A DNA stretch of 64,000 nucleotides from the NCBI GenBank assembly GCA_030737875.1, contig CM060912.1:123022993-123086992 (forward strand), given 5' to 3'. Positions 1 to 10,800 of the stretch are shown piece by piece; the stretch's first letter is position 1, and each line of letters opens with the position of its first letter. The position numbers and the translations under genes are program-made. The notes under the pieces were generated by a model. It was not told where the DNA came from, did no database searches, and saw nothing but the letters and a program-made list of their open reading frames with translations. Origin of the DNA: Allium sativum (Eukaryota; Streptophyta; Magnoliopsida; Asparagales; Amaryllidaceae).

Positions 1-1887
1 TCCTTGCTCCCTGAAGAACAGACTCAGCCATGTATTCTAATGGAAAGCTAAAAGCATGATAATATATTTGTATATAATATATACACAAGGTTTTGGAATC
101 CAAATGGGGAGGTGTGGGGTTGGTACGCAAGCTTTTGGATGGTAGAAGCTTAAAAATGTGTGAAACTAAGCCTGGACAAAACAACATGGGGGAGGGTTTT
201 CATGCAACAGTGCATGCGTTTTGTAAGGTGAGATAAAGGAATGAAAATGACGACATGGATGGGTCTATTCCCACGGGAACGGGGTTTTATCAGTACTAGG
301 AAGAAGGGGAATTAAATTGCAGTCCTGTGTATTAAATGGCAATGGATGGTGTTGAGCAAAATCAGTGTGAGGGACGAGAGAACGCTGGCAATGGTGGAGA
401 GCAGGCATGTTTTGGTGATCGGGAAAAATATGAATCACGGTTAATCAGGGGACGTAGTAGTTTCAAAGTGAAGAGAAAAGTGACATATGCTACTTTTATG
501 TTGGGAAAAGTCTAAATACACTAGCTAAAAAGCATTAATGAGGTATTAATTTTTAAATGACCTAATTAATAAATTTAAGTTATATTTTAATCAAATTAAA
601 ACTTATAACATATACAACATGTCTATATGTTATTAGAATTGAGGAATGCGCCCGGACATGTTGGAATCGCAGCAATTGAATCTACATTGTAGAACGGATT
701 TCGCTGAAAACAGGACTATCAGAATTTCACGACAAAATCAAACGCTCGTTTGATTTTAAATTAAACAAAAGCAGAATCGTCAACTATGAACTAAGGTGAG
801 TAAACACAATAACTCTGATTCGTTTATATTTTATAGAAACGAATTTTAAATTTATTTAATGTAATTTTATACTATGCAATGGTTGCTTGGTTGAATAGTT
901 GATAAAACTGTTTGATATGATTACATCATTGATCGATTATTAGTTTTGATATTTCATATTGATATGAAATAATATTATTGATGATGATTAACATCTGTGG
1001 ATGCAGAGAAACAGGTTGGAGGGACCCAACTGGATTCCTTAACATTTATATTACTGTTTTTATTTGATTGGAATATATGATGTGTTATATAATCCATAAT
1101 TGGATATGTTGTGTTTGATTTACCCTGGCCCTAGGAACTTGGTATTTTAGATACCGTAAAATATTTTCGAATGTAGGAGAGGAAATTGGGATTTAAAAAT
1201 GAATTTTATTTCCAAAATAGAAATAGAATTTCGAATAGAGTTGAAAATAAAAATCTGTTGAAGTGGATAAATCAAAAAGTTGTTATAAATAAAAATATAA
1301 ATTTAGTGGATTATAAATCATTGGATAAATTGAAATATAAGTTCAAATATGAATTTACATGGGAAAGTGAAATCGGTTTTGAAACCAATATTTGAAAATA
1401 GTTGTGAACTTAGCAAACCTTGAAGGAAATGATAAAAGAGGTTTTAAATGATTGAAATAAAAAATGAGAATTGTATGAAAAATTCTGAATAGAAGTTATG
1501 AATAGAATTTGGGTTTAAAATATTATTTATAAGTACGAAATCAAACTGATTTGATTATATATAAAAGAAATATATTCACGATTAAAGTGAATAACAGTTT
1601 AAAGGGAATATTTTCCAAATGAACTATCTCTAAAGGAATTTAGCTTTGAAATATGAATCCATATTGGAAATTAAATGCAAAGGGAAATGGTTAATATGAA
1701 ATGGTAAATAAATTCCGAAGTTCGGAATATAAATCGAATATAGATTATTCGAGAGAGAGTTAATTTTTGGAATTCGATTATATCGAGTTTAGGGAAGTAG
1801 TTATTTTTACTTTCCGTTTTGAATCAAATCTAGTTATTTATTTATTTATTTAATAAGTATAAGTTATATTTTTATATACCAATTATT

Positions 1888-2150
1888 TGGGAACAACGAT
1901 AATACGCTACCGTTAAAAATCTAAATAGCGATTATAATGCTACTGTTATCATAAACGTTTTATAAATCTAAACAGCGATTTTAGGATTGTCGTTATAATA
2001 AATGGTTTAGAAATCTAAACAGCGATTTTATTGTTGTCGTTATAATAAATGTTTTGTAAATCTATACAACGGTTTTAACGCTGTTGTTATATTAAATGAC
2101 TTATAAATCAAATATTTGGAAACAACGATTATAACGCAACCATTATAATC
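1888..2150 (+). repeat. 47 bp minisatellite in family A 5' LTR
   Basis: Three consecutive units start at 1953, 2000 and 2047, each exactly 47 bp, with degenerate flanking units. The unit core is CAGCGATTTTA followed by TTGTCGTTATAAT. Most units contain a short inverted repeat of the ACAGC / GCTGT type. A matching array sits at about 9770-10035 in the 3' LTR. Confidence 0.75.
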
Positions 2151-3394
2151 AATGTTTTTCCGTAAAGGAAGTGGACTCTTAGATTGAATCTGAGAGTTGC
2201 GTAAGCAATATTTTGTTTGAAGTGGCGAGCTTTGGCTATTTCAAAGTTGAGAATGTTGTTCAGTTAAGGTTCGAGAGGTAATTATACCCCAACTTGATTG
2301 ACTTCATGATTGATGGAGAAATAGTTAAGGTTCGATAGTGAAGATTGGTTAGCAATATGGTTAGTTAATGAATGATTAATGGTTTGAGTTATAATAATGA
2401 TGTTTTATAACATCGCGTTAATATTAAATGGTTATGAGATGTTTTCCCCAAATAAAATGAGAGATATTTTCTACGCGTAATGGATTGGTCAACGAGGAAT
2501 TAAGGAATGGAATATGGAAATGGTTTCCGATATTAATAAAGTATATTTTCTAAATATAGAAAATAAGGATTCATGAATATTTAAAAATGTTTTCTAACTG
2601 AAATAACAGATATTTTCTCGAATAAAAGAATTATTATATTGAAAACGTTTTTCCAAGAATCGAGAAAGACAATTGAATTTGGAAAGAATCTAGAAGATGG
2701 AAAATGGGAATTGAAATCGATAATTTAATAAGAAATTGATTTAAAAAGTGGCCAACTTTGTTTGATGGTTGATCGGTAGAAATTCCATTTGGAAATAAAA
2801 TCATTGGTTGCGTGGATGTTGCTTTGATAGTTAAATCACCGACTATCAAAGTTTTGATTTATTTTATACCTCCGTTGTCAATATGGAGAGACTGAGATCG
2901 GATTTAATATCTGAAAACCACTCTGTATTCGTATAAGCGTTATGAATCAACTTATGCTAAAGATAATTGAAGATGGTGTAAAATGCAAGGGATGTCTGTT
3001 AACCCTAGGTAGAGATTGCCCAAGATGGATTAATAGAACGGTGCCTTCATTTTGTCCAGACCCAGGACGAGTGTCTGACAGAGTATTTCCAGAGGGATTA
3101 CGTATGTTGATTCCTTCAAACGTACGAAGTTGGTGGCAAAGAAGGGAAACTTCTTTTGCCTAACAATCTGAGTATTTTTGTGGGAATCAATTAGTGATTT
3201 CCGATGGATCTGATGATGTGGCATTTAAAGTGAATGGTGGTCAGATGTTCTGGAAGATAATTCAAACCTCAAGCCTCACAACCGGGAATTGACAAAAATC
3301 TGGCAGGCAGCATGGCTATGTGGGTCGCTCCCATTAGGATGTATAATCACCTATCTAGAGAAATTCCATTTGCTTTTTTAATCTATTGATGCTG

Positions 3395-3511
3395 TCCCTT
3401 TCGGGAAACGGTTGCTGATCCCAACCGTTGGTGATATACATTCGATACACTCAAGCGAAATGAGTGGTCGGTCATGTGTTGGCCGGGTTGCAAGACGTTC
3501 TTGTTGAACCC
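3395..3511 (+). other. Four-hairpin cassette in R-U5 of family A
   Basis: Four inverted repeats follow one another: TCCC/GGGA (3395-3406), AACGGTTG/CAACCGTT (3407-3414 with 3422-3429), CACTCA/TGAGTG (3448-3466) and GGGTT..CAAGA / TCTTG..AACCC (3485-3511). The block recurs at about 11290-11410 and, on the minus strand, in G (about 62270-62410) and partly in F (about 25970-26090). It is much better conserved than its surroundings. I infer an RNA fold; the function is unknown. Confidence 0.55.
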
Positions 3512-3716
3512 AGTGTATTCCCCTCTAGAGATACACTATCGGAAGGTGGTTCCTTACCTTGTCATAGTCGGAATCCAATCTCCAATAAGCGCCCTGCGGT
3601 TTTTGGTTTAATATCATATATGGAGCGTGAGATGCAAGCGTTCCACTAGATTCTACTTATTTGATGTAGACATTATTATAATATCACTGGATTTGATATC
3701 AAAAATATTTTTGGTT

Positions 3717-3765
3717 ATCGTAAGGTAAAAACAATCCATGTTTATGTGTGGATCGGTCTTACGAT
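3717..3765 (+). other. Long stem P1 in family A 5' LTR
   Basis: ATCGTAAG (3717-3724) pairs with CTTACGAT (3758-3765). The enclosed part begins GGTAAAAAC and holds a nested ATCCA/TGGAT pair. Equivalent stems with different bases occur in C, D and G. In the A 3' LTR (about 11612-11660) the right arm has decayed. Confidence 0.5.
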
Positions 3766-3837
3766 TATCAATTCTTTCGGAAATTTTTTAAAATTAAACC
3801 AATGGTTGGAGTTTACTCACACCAGTCCCATGATTGA

Positions 3838-3877
3838 CCCAGAGTTTATTTTGTTTTATTTTCCCTAAACTCTTGGG
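3838..3877 (+). other. Conserved dyad P2 in family A 5' LTR
   Basis: CCCAGAGTTTA (3838-3848) pairs with TAAACTCTTGGG (3866-3877), leaving one bulged base. It is preceded by a conserved CACACCAGTCCCATGA stretch and followed by CGGGCAGTC. The same module is at 11730-11769 and in families B, C, D, F and G. Confidence 0.55.
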
Positions 3878-4291
3878 TACCCACATTTATACGGGCAGTC
3901 AAGTAGTCGGGATTTTTCAGATTCACTTAGAAGAGCTGGAAGCAGGTGTCTTCACCTGTTAGCTATAAACTATCATATTTTCCGTTGTGTACTATGTTGT
4001 ATCTGGAAACAGGTGTTTATAATTATTCCAGGAATAACTGTTGTGCTTTGATGATGGTATGTATATATACAGTTACTGATTTGTTTTCCAAAAGTTTATG
4101 TGATCTAATATATTTTATTCGTTCCACTATGAGTTTGTGATCTTCATTTTCTTCTATTCTAATATTTCTTTCTTTCTATTTCTCATCCTCTAACTTCTTT
4201 CTAATAATGATTCGTATTTCTGTGCAATTTGGGTTGGACGTGTAGTGTTATTAGTCGACTCAAAGAGTACGGAAATTCGGGCCATTACATT

Positions 4292-4307
4292 TGGTATCAA
4301 AGCCAGG
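4292..4307 (+). promoter_or_regulatory. Primer-binding site (initiator tRNA-Met), family A
   Basis: TGGTATCAAAGCCAGG starts two bases after the LTR end. It differs at one base from the usual plant site TGGTATCAGAGCC, complementary to the 3' end of initiator tRNA-Met. This fixes the LTR boundary and the + orientation. Confidence 0.85.
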
Positions 4308-4366
4308 TTGAGTAGTAACCTTGGCTCTGTGGAGTGACTCAATAGACATGGGGTTAGTAATACCCT
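4301..4366 (+). other. Leader hairpins after the primer site, family A
   Basis: AGGTT-GAGTAGT-AACCT (4305-4321) is flanked by AGCC/GGCT, which extends the stem with one bulge. A second, GGGGT-TAGTAAT-ACCCT, spans 4350-4366. Both have a 5 bp stem and a 7-base loop, the same geometry as the arrays in B and C. Confidence 0.55.
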
Positions 4367-4875
4367 AGTAGAGTTTGAGTGTATATATATAAGCGCGAAT
4401 TTGTAGATTTGTTATAAAAATTGTTTTATATTGTGTTGACTGGTTTGTTGAGTTGTTTTTAAATTCTGGTCGATACAGGATGTACAACTGTATCGATAGG
4501 TGTTTCTAAACACTTAAACAGAGCAATTCGACGCAGTATTGTTTTAAAGTGGGTAAATGAAATAATTTTGCCCAAAAATTATTTCGATATAAAAAGAATA
4601 ATTTCTGAATTATTATATATGAATGCGTTGATTGTTATTACAATTAAATAGAATTACGAAATTTTGAAATGGTTATATAATTTGTATACGGATAATATAT
4701 ACAAATGAGGTAAACCAAGATTAAGTTCAAACCAGAGAATTTAAATTCCGGCTGTTTAGATAATATTTTCTGGAATATTATAAAGTAATATAACATTACT
4801 TTAAAGTATTTTTGTACAAGGATGGTTTAAATGGATTTTTAAAGAGATTAAGCACTGAAATCACTTCAGTGGCGA

Positions 4876-4922
4876 GAAAATAATTCTGATAATGGATCGC
4901 GACATTATCAGTATTTATTTTC
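4876..4922 (+). other. Long hairpin in family A internal region
   Basis: CTGATAATG (4886-4894) and CATTATCAG (4903-4911) form a perfect 9 bp stem around the loop GATCGCGA. GAAAATAA (4876-4883) and TTATTTTC (4915-4922) extend it beyond a small internal loop. The role is unknown. Confidence 0.5.
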
Positions 4923-6060
4923 AAGTTTTTAAGTGACAGATTGCTACCATAATAGATTTATTAATGGAAATTGTTTGAAAAAAATAAAGTTGTTTTAGAA
5001 ATTCAAATGTTTTGAATTGAGTTGATTATAAATATATGTATATAAATATATATGATTTCATACTTAATTGAAATAAAACCCAGGAAATTGAATTCTGAAA
5101 TTAAAATTTAACTTTCATAAGTTGAAAAGATTGAAATGGTAAAAATGTACCAAATGAACTGAAATTTAACTTAAGTTAAACAAAATTGGATTGGATTGGA
5201 AATAATTCCAAATGAAATTAAATAAAGAAAACTGTTGAGATTCAAATTATTAATATGAATTTGACTTATGAATAAAAAAGTTAAATATATATTGGATGTT
5301 GTTAATTGAAATTGAATTGTGATAAATTTGGATTCAAGTATAATAAGCGGATTGACTTAAATAGAAGTCAGTTTTGAATTGAAGGAATGGAAGTGAACTA
5401 ATTAGAAGTTCATTAGAATGTTAAAAACTGGAAGTTGGGTTGATTTAAAACCAACTAGAAATAGATATATGTATGCTGAGCATATATTGGACGGAAGCAA
5501 ATGCAAGAGATAACATTATGCCCGACAAAAAGGTACATGTTTACAATATTACTTGGGTTTGATGGTTTTATGAGCCTATGGGGCAAGCCGCTTGGCTTTT
5601 TGATTTTCTTTTGGATTGGAGAAGGCCTAGAAAGGCAAGTTGTGGTTGTACCGATTGAGCCATGTACAGGAGATGCTGGCGAAATTTTTCGAAAATTTAA
5701 AGAGTTTGAAAATTTTCAAGAAAATTTTGATAATTTAAAATCGAGTGTTAATTGTAATTGAAATAAGAAAACCAGAATTGGTTAATAAAATTTCAAGTGG
5801 AATAATGGAATTGATAAATGGATTTAAAATCAATTGGAATGGGTATGGATATGCAGAAGAGCATATGGATTGAAGACAAGAGAGTAATGATAGATTGTCC
5901 ACAAATGATGGATAGATCATTTGGAAAGAATTATGAATGGTCGAGTGTTGGTATGAAAATTCGAAGGTTGGGTAAGAACTGGGTTATGAAGGTATGGAAT
6001 ATAATATTTCAACTAAGTAGGTTATGAGGAGTTAGAGTTATAGCATCTTTACTACTTAGC

Positions 6061-6096
6061 AATTTCGAGGACGAAATTATTTTAAGGGGGAAGGAA
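6061..6096 (+). promoter_or_regulatory. Polypurine tract and upstream hairpin, family A
   Basis: AATTTCG-AGGA-CGAAATT (6061-6078) is a perfect 7 bp hairpin. It is followed by the purine run AAGGGGGAAGGAA directly before the LTR start TGTAACG at 6097. The tract primes plus-strand DNA synthesis. Confidence 0.8.
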
Positions 6097-6274
6097 TGTA
6101 ACGACTAGGGTTTTTAGCCGTTAATTTCAGAACATTTAAATTGTTTTAAATGTTGTACTGGAAATATAAAATGCAATTTATATGGAATTTATTATCTAAA
6201 ACAATGTTTTAACGTATAATTTATAGTATAATTTAAATCGAGCTGTAAACATCGAATGTTAATAATGCGTTAAA

Positions 6275-6276
<2 letters not shown>

Positions 6277-6333
<57 letters not shown>
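6277..6333. repeat. (TA)n microsatellite
   Basis: About 56 bp of uninterrupted TA in the U3 part of the family A 3' LTR. Confidence 0.9.
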
Positions 6334-6336
<3 letters not shown>

Positions 6337-7847
6337 GTCACTTTCGCAAAGTAGCTTCAATATCCTACAAAAATATTTTATCCTATCTAAACATATCAAA
6401 TTCAAAATCTTTTAAAGTATGAAATGAATGCTAACTGAAATCTCGACCGAGTCTCAGAATCCTTTCAAATCTTAGAAGGAGGTATCCATTTTAGAGTTCG
6501 CAAGTCAACCATTTCAGCTATCCACATGCTTTAAAATCTCACCGCAAACCCTCATAAATCTTTCTACAGATTTTGTGTACTTCTGTAATGAGGTGGCCAA
6601 AAATAATTTGTTTAGCTTAATAATAAAATATAATAAATATGCATAAATATAACAACACATTTGAGTACACTGTCGGTGCTATAGTATTAAAAAGGAATCT
6701 GCCTATCATTTTCATGCCTCTAGCAAATTCATGTTGTGTTGTCAAATCTTTATCCTATCAAAGATAATACGCTGATTGTATTCAATAAATTTGGCTTGAC
6801 TAAATTCATTGTTTCCCCTATGCGAATCAGTGAAAAGAAGAAAAGGATTGTGAATATAATCTAATATGGCACAATATTATCACATGGCTCGCATAAGATT
6901 TGTTACTGTGTACAAGAGTCAAAGGGTACGGCCTAAATTTGTCTACTTTAGCATATAGTAAAATAAAATAATAAAAGAAATATAAAAATAAACGTGCCAT
7001 GCTGTCTGACTTCAAACGCCCCACCCATTCCATTCTACCCCTTCCATTTAAAAACACAAAACTTTCTTCCTCGTTGAAAATAAACCGAAGCCACCTTATA
7101 ATCACGTATCGAAAAGAAAAATAAAATAAAATCAATAACCCTTCTCCCCTCAGTAAATTCATTCATTGATGGTTCTTAACAATGGTGTATAAATCCACAT
7201 GCCTACGATCTCACTTTCTTCCTAATACAGTAAACCGTACCATGCTAACCTATGAGTAGTCTGCACCTATATATTATGTAATATATGGACCATACGACTG
7301 GAATGAAGCTACCAAAGTATAATCACTATAATGTCTATGTATTCTCTGTTAATCATTTGGGATAAAGAGAAACTTTATATCTATCCACAGTTTTAATAAA
7401 TCAGTAAATTTACATCTATGCTTACCTGCAAAATAATCACTAGTCAATATGTGGAATAACTTCGTTAAGAAGAGGACTGCCTACAGGTAAAATAACAATA
7501 GTACGAGCAGACTAACTAAAGAAATATATTCTGCAGACCTACCTACATTATACACCATGCCTATAAGCGTACATCTACAGATCTACATCCTACAGCATAT
7601 ATATGTGCAGATCAAGTAAGCCAAATTTCAAACGCCTACCTACCTGTATTACACAATAACCTACAATACAGGCTACCAACTAAAAGCTACGTTGTCAAAG
7701 CCAAATCAAGATTATGAAACCGCAACCTACCCTGTCCCTTCACCACTATGTCTGGACAAATCATGAGATTTGACATTGCTGCAAACCTAACGATATAGGA
7801 TGGACACTCTACAACTCCTAAAGCTTGGCCACTAAGGGTTCGAAGAC

Positions 7848-7856
7848 TATAAATAC
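7848..7856 (+). promoter_or_regulatory. TATA box of family A LTR
   Basis: CTATAAATA is followed by ACACAACGCG. Transcription would start near 7880, making U3 about 1.78 kb and R-U5 about 4.3 kb. This rests on the motif alone. Confidence 0.5.
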
Positions 7857-10800
7857 ACAACGCGACCCTTTCCTGTAATTCATCTCCTTGCTCTATGAAG
7901 AACAAACTCAACCATGTATTCTAATGGCAAACTAAAAACATGATAATATATTTGTATATAATATATACACAAGGTTTTGGAATCCAAATGGGGACTTGTG
8001 GGGTTGGTACGCAAGATTTTGGATGGTAGAAGCTTAAAAATGTGTGAAACTGGGCTTGGATAAAACTGCATGGGGGAGGGTCTTCACACAACAGTGCGTG
8101 CGTTTTGTAAGGGGAGATAAAGAAATGAAAATGACGCCATGGATGGGTCTGGTCCCAAGGGAACGGGGTTTTCTCAGTACTGGGAAGAAGGGGAATTAAA
8201 TTGCAGTCCTATGTATTAAATGGCAGCAGATGGTGTTGAGCAAAATCAGTGTGAGGGATGAGAGAACGCTGGCAATGGTGGAGAGCAGCCATGTTTTGGT
8301 GATCGGGAAAGAACATGAATCACGGTTAATCAGGGGACGTAGCAGTTTCAAAGTGAAGAGAAAAGTGACAGATGCTACTTTTATGTTGGGAAAAGTCTAA
8401 GTACACGGGCTAAAAAGCATTATTGAGGTATTAATATTTTAATGACCTAATTAACAAATTTAAGTTATATTTTAATACAAATTAAAACTTATAACATATA
8501 CAAATGTCTGTATGTTATTAGAATTGATGAATGCACCCGGTCACATTGGAATCGCAGCAATTGAATCTACATTGTAGAACGGATTTCGCTAAAAACAGGA
8601 CTATCGGAATTTCATGACAAAATCAAATGCTCGTTTGATTTTAAATTAAACAAAAGCAGAATCGTTAACTACGAACTAAGGTGAGTAAACTCACTAACTG
8701 TGATTCGTTTATATTTTATAGAAAGGAATTTTAAATTTATTTATAGTAATTTTATACTGTGCAATGGTTGCTTGATTGAATAGTTGATAAAACTGGTTGA
8801 TATGATTACATCGTTGATCGATTATTGGTTATGATATTTCATATTGATATGAAATAATATTACCGATGCTGATTAACATTTGTGGATGCAGGGAAACAGT
8901 TGGAAGGATCCAACTAGATTCCTCAACATTTATATTACTGTTTTTATTTGATTGGAATATATGATGTGTTATATAATCCATAATTGGATATGTTGTGTTT
9001 GATTTGCCCTGGCCCTAGGAACTTGGTATTTTAGATACCGTAAAATATTTCTGAACGTGGAAGAGGAAACTGGGATTTAAAAATGAAGTTTATTTCCAAA
9101 ATAGAAATAGAATTTCGAATAGAGTTGAAAATAAAAATCTATTCAAGTGGATAAATCAAAAAGTTGTTATAAATAAAAATATAAATTTAGTGGATTATAA
9201 ATCATTGGATAAATTGAAATATAAGTTCAAATATGAATTTACATGGGAAAGTGAAATCGGTTTTAAAACCAATATTTGAAAATAGTTGTGAACTTAGCAA
9301 ATCTTAAAGTAAATGATAAAAGAGGTTTTAAATGACTGAAATAAAATATGAGATTTGTATGAAAAATTCTGAATGGAAGTTATGAATGGAATTTGGGTTT
9401 AAAATATTATCTAAAAGTACGAAATCAAATTGATTTGATTATATATAAAAGAAATATATTCACGGTTAAAGTGAATAACAGTTTAAAGGGAATATTTTGC
9501 AAATGAACCATCTCTAAAGGAATTTAGTTTTGAAATATGAATCCATTTTGGAAATTAAATGAAAAGGGAATTTGTTAATCTGAAATGGTAAATAAATTCC
9601 GAAGTTCGGAATATAAATCGAATATTTTTTTTTCGAGAGAGAGTTAATTGTTGGAATTCAATTATATCGAGTTTAGGGAAGCAGTTATTTTTACTTTCCA
9701 TTTTGAATCAAATCTAGTTATTTATTTATTTAATAAGTACAAGTTATATTTGTATACACCAATTATTTGGGAACAATGATTATAATGCTACCATTAAAAA
9801 TCTAAATAGTGATTATAATGCTACTGTTATCATAAATGTTTTATAAATCTAAACAGCGATTTTAGCGTTGTCGTTATAATAAACGTTTTATAAATCTAAA
9901 CAGCGATTTTAGTGCTGTCGTTATAATAAATATTTTGTAAATCTATACAGCGATTTTAATGCTGTCGTTATATTAATGACTTATAAATCAAATATTTGGA
10001 AACATCGATTATAACGCTACCATTATAATCAATGTTTGTCCGTAAAGGAAGTGGATTCTTAGATTGAATCTGAGAGTTGCGTAAGCGATTTTTTTTTTGA
10101 AATGGTGAGCTTTGGCTATTTCAAAGTTGCGAATGTTGTTCAGTTAAGGTCTGAGAGGTAATTATACCCTAACTTGATTGACTTCATGATTGATGGAGAA
10201 ATGGTTACGGTTCGATAGTGAAGATTGGTTAGCAATATGGTTAGTTAATAAATGATTAATGGTTTGAGTTGTAATAACGATGTTTTATAACATCGCGTTA
10301 ATATTAAAGGATTTTGAAATGTTTTTTCCCCAAATAGAATGAGAGATATTTTCTACGCGTAATGGATTGGTCAATGAGGAATTAAGGAATGGAATATGGA
10401 AATGGTTTTTGATATTAATAAAGTATATTTTCTGAATATAGAGAATAAGGATTCGTGAATATTTAGAAATATTTTCTAACTGGAATAAGAGATATTTTCT
10501 CGAATAAAGGAAGTATGATATTGGAAATATTTTTCCAAGAATCGAGAAAGACAATTGAATTCGGAAAGAATCTAGAAGATGGAAAATGGGAATTGAAATC
10601 GATAATTTAATAAGAAATTGATTTAAAAAGTGGCCAACTTTGTTTGATGGTTGATCGGTAGAAATTCCATTTGGAAATAGGATCATTGGTTGTGTGGATG
10701 TTGCTTTGATAGTTAAATCACCGACTATCAAAGTTTTGATTTATTTTATACCTCTATTGTCAATATAGAGAGACCGGGATCAGATTTAGTATCTGAAAAC

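Larger units (their letters stand above)
1..4289 (+). repeat. Family A 5' LTR, left-truncated by the window
   Basis: This matches 7884-12180 along its whole length. By comparison with the 3' copy, about 1.79 kb of the LTR start lies upstream of the window. The end is CCATTACA at 4282-4289, followed directly by the primer-binding site. The visible part lies downstream of the TATA box seen in the 3' copy, so it should correspond to the transcribed R-U5 part. It holds a 47 bp tandem repeat (1888-2150), a cassette of hairpins (3395-3511) and two longer dyads (3717-3765 and 3838-3877). Confidence 0.85.
4290..6096 (+). other. Family A internal region without coding capacity
   Basis: Only 1807 bp separate the LTRs. 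It begins with the primer site and two small hairpins, contains a long AT-rich middle with a 9 bp perfect hairpin near 4900, and ends with the purine tract. The one open frame of note (5501-5761, 86 codons) resembles no protein I know. The stretch 5519-5712 is similar to 33322-33500 in the internal region of B, but there the reading frame is broken, so the conservation looks non-coding. No retroviral domain is visible. Confidence 0.8.

Noticed and set aside
3464..3649. Conserved small frame in both A LTRs (also 11359-11559)
   Set aside because: The conservation follows the hairpin cassette, which is shared with F and G without a conserved frame.
5501..5761. 86-codon frame in the A interior as a protein gene
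   Set aside because: The similar stretch in B (33322-33500) has stops in the matching frame, so coding conservation is not supported.
10285..10731. 148-codon minus-strand frame in the A 3' LTR
   Set aside because: The matching part of the 5' LTR is broken after 71 codons (2634-2849) and the product is low complexity.
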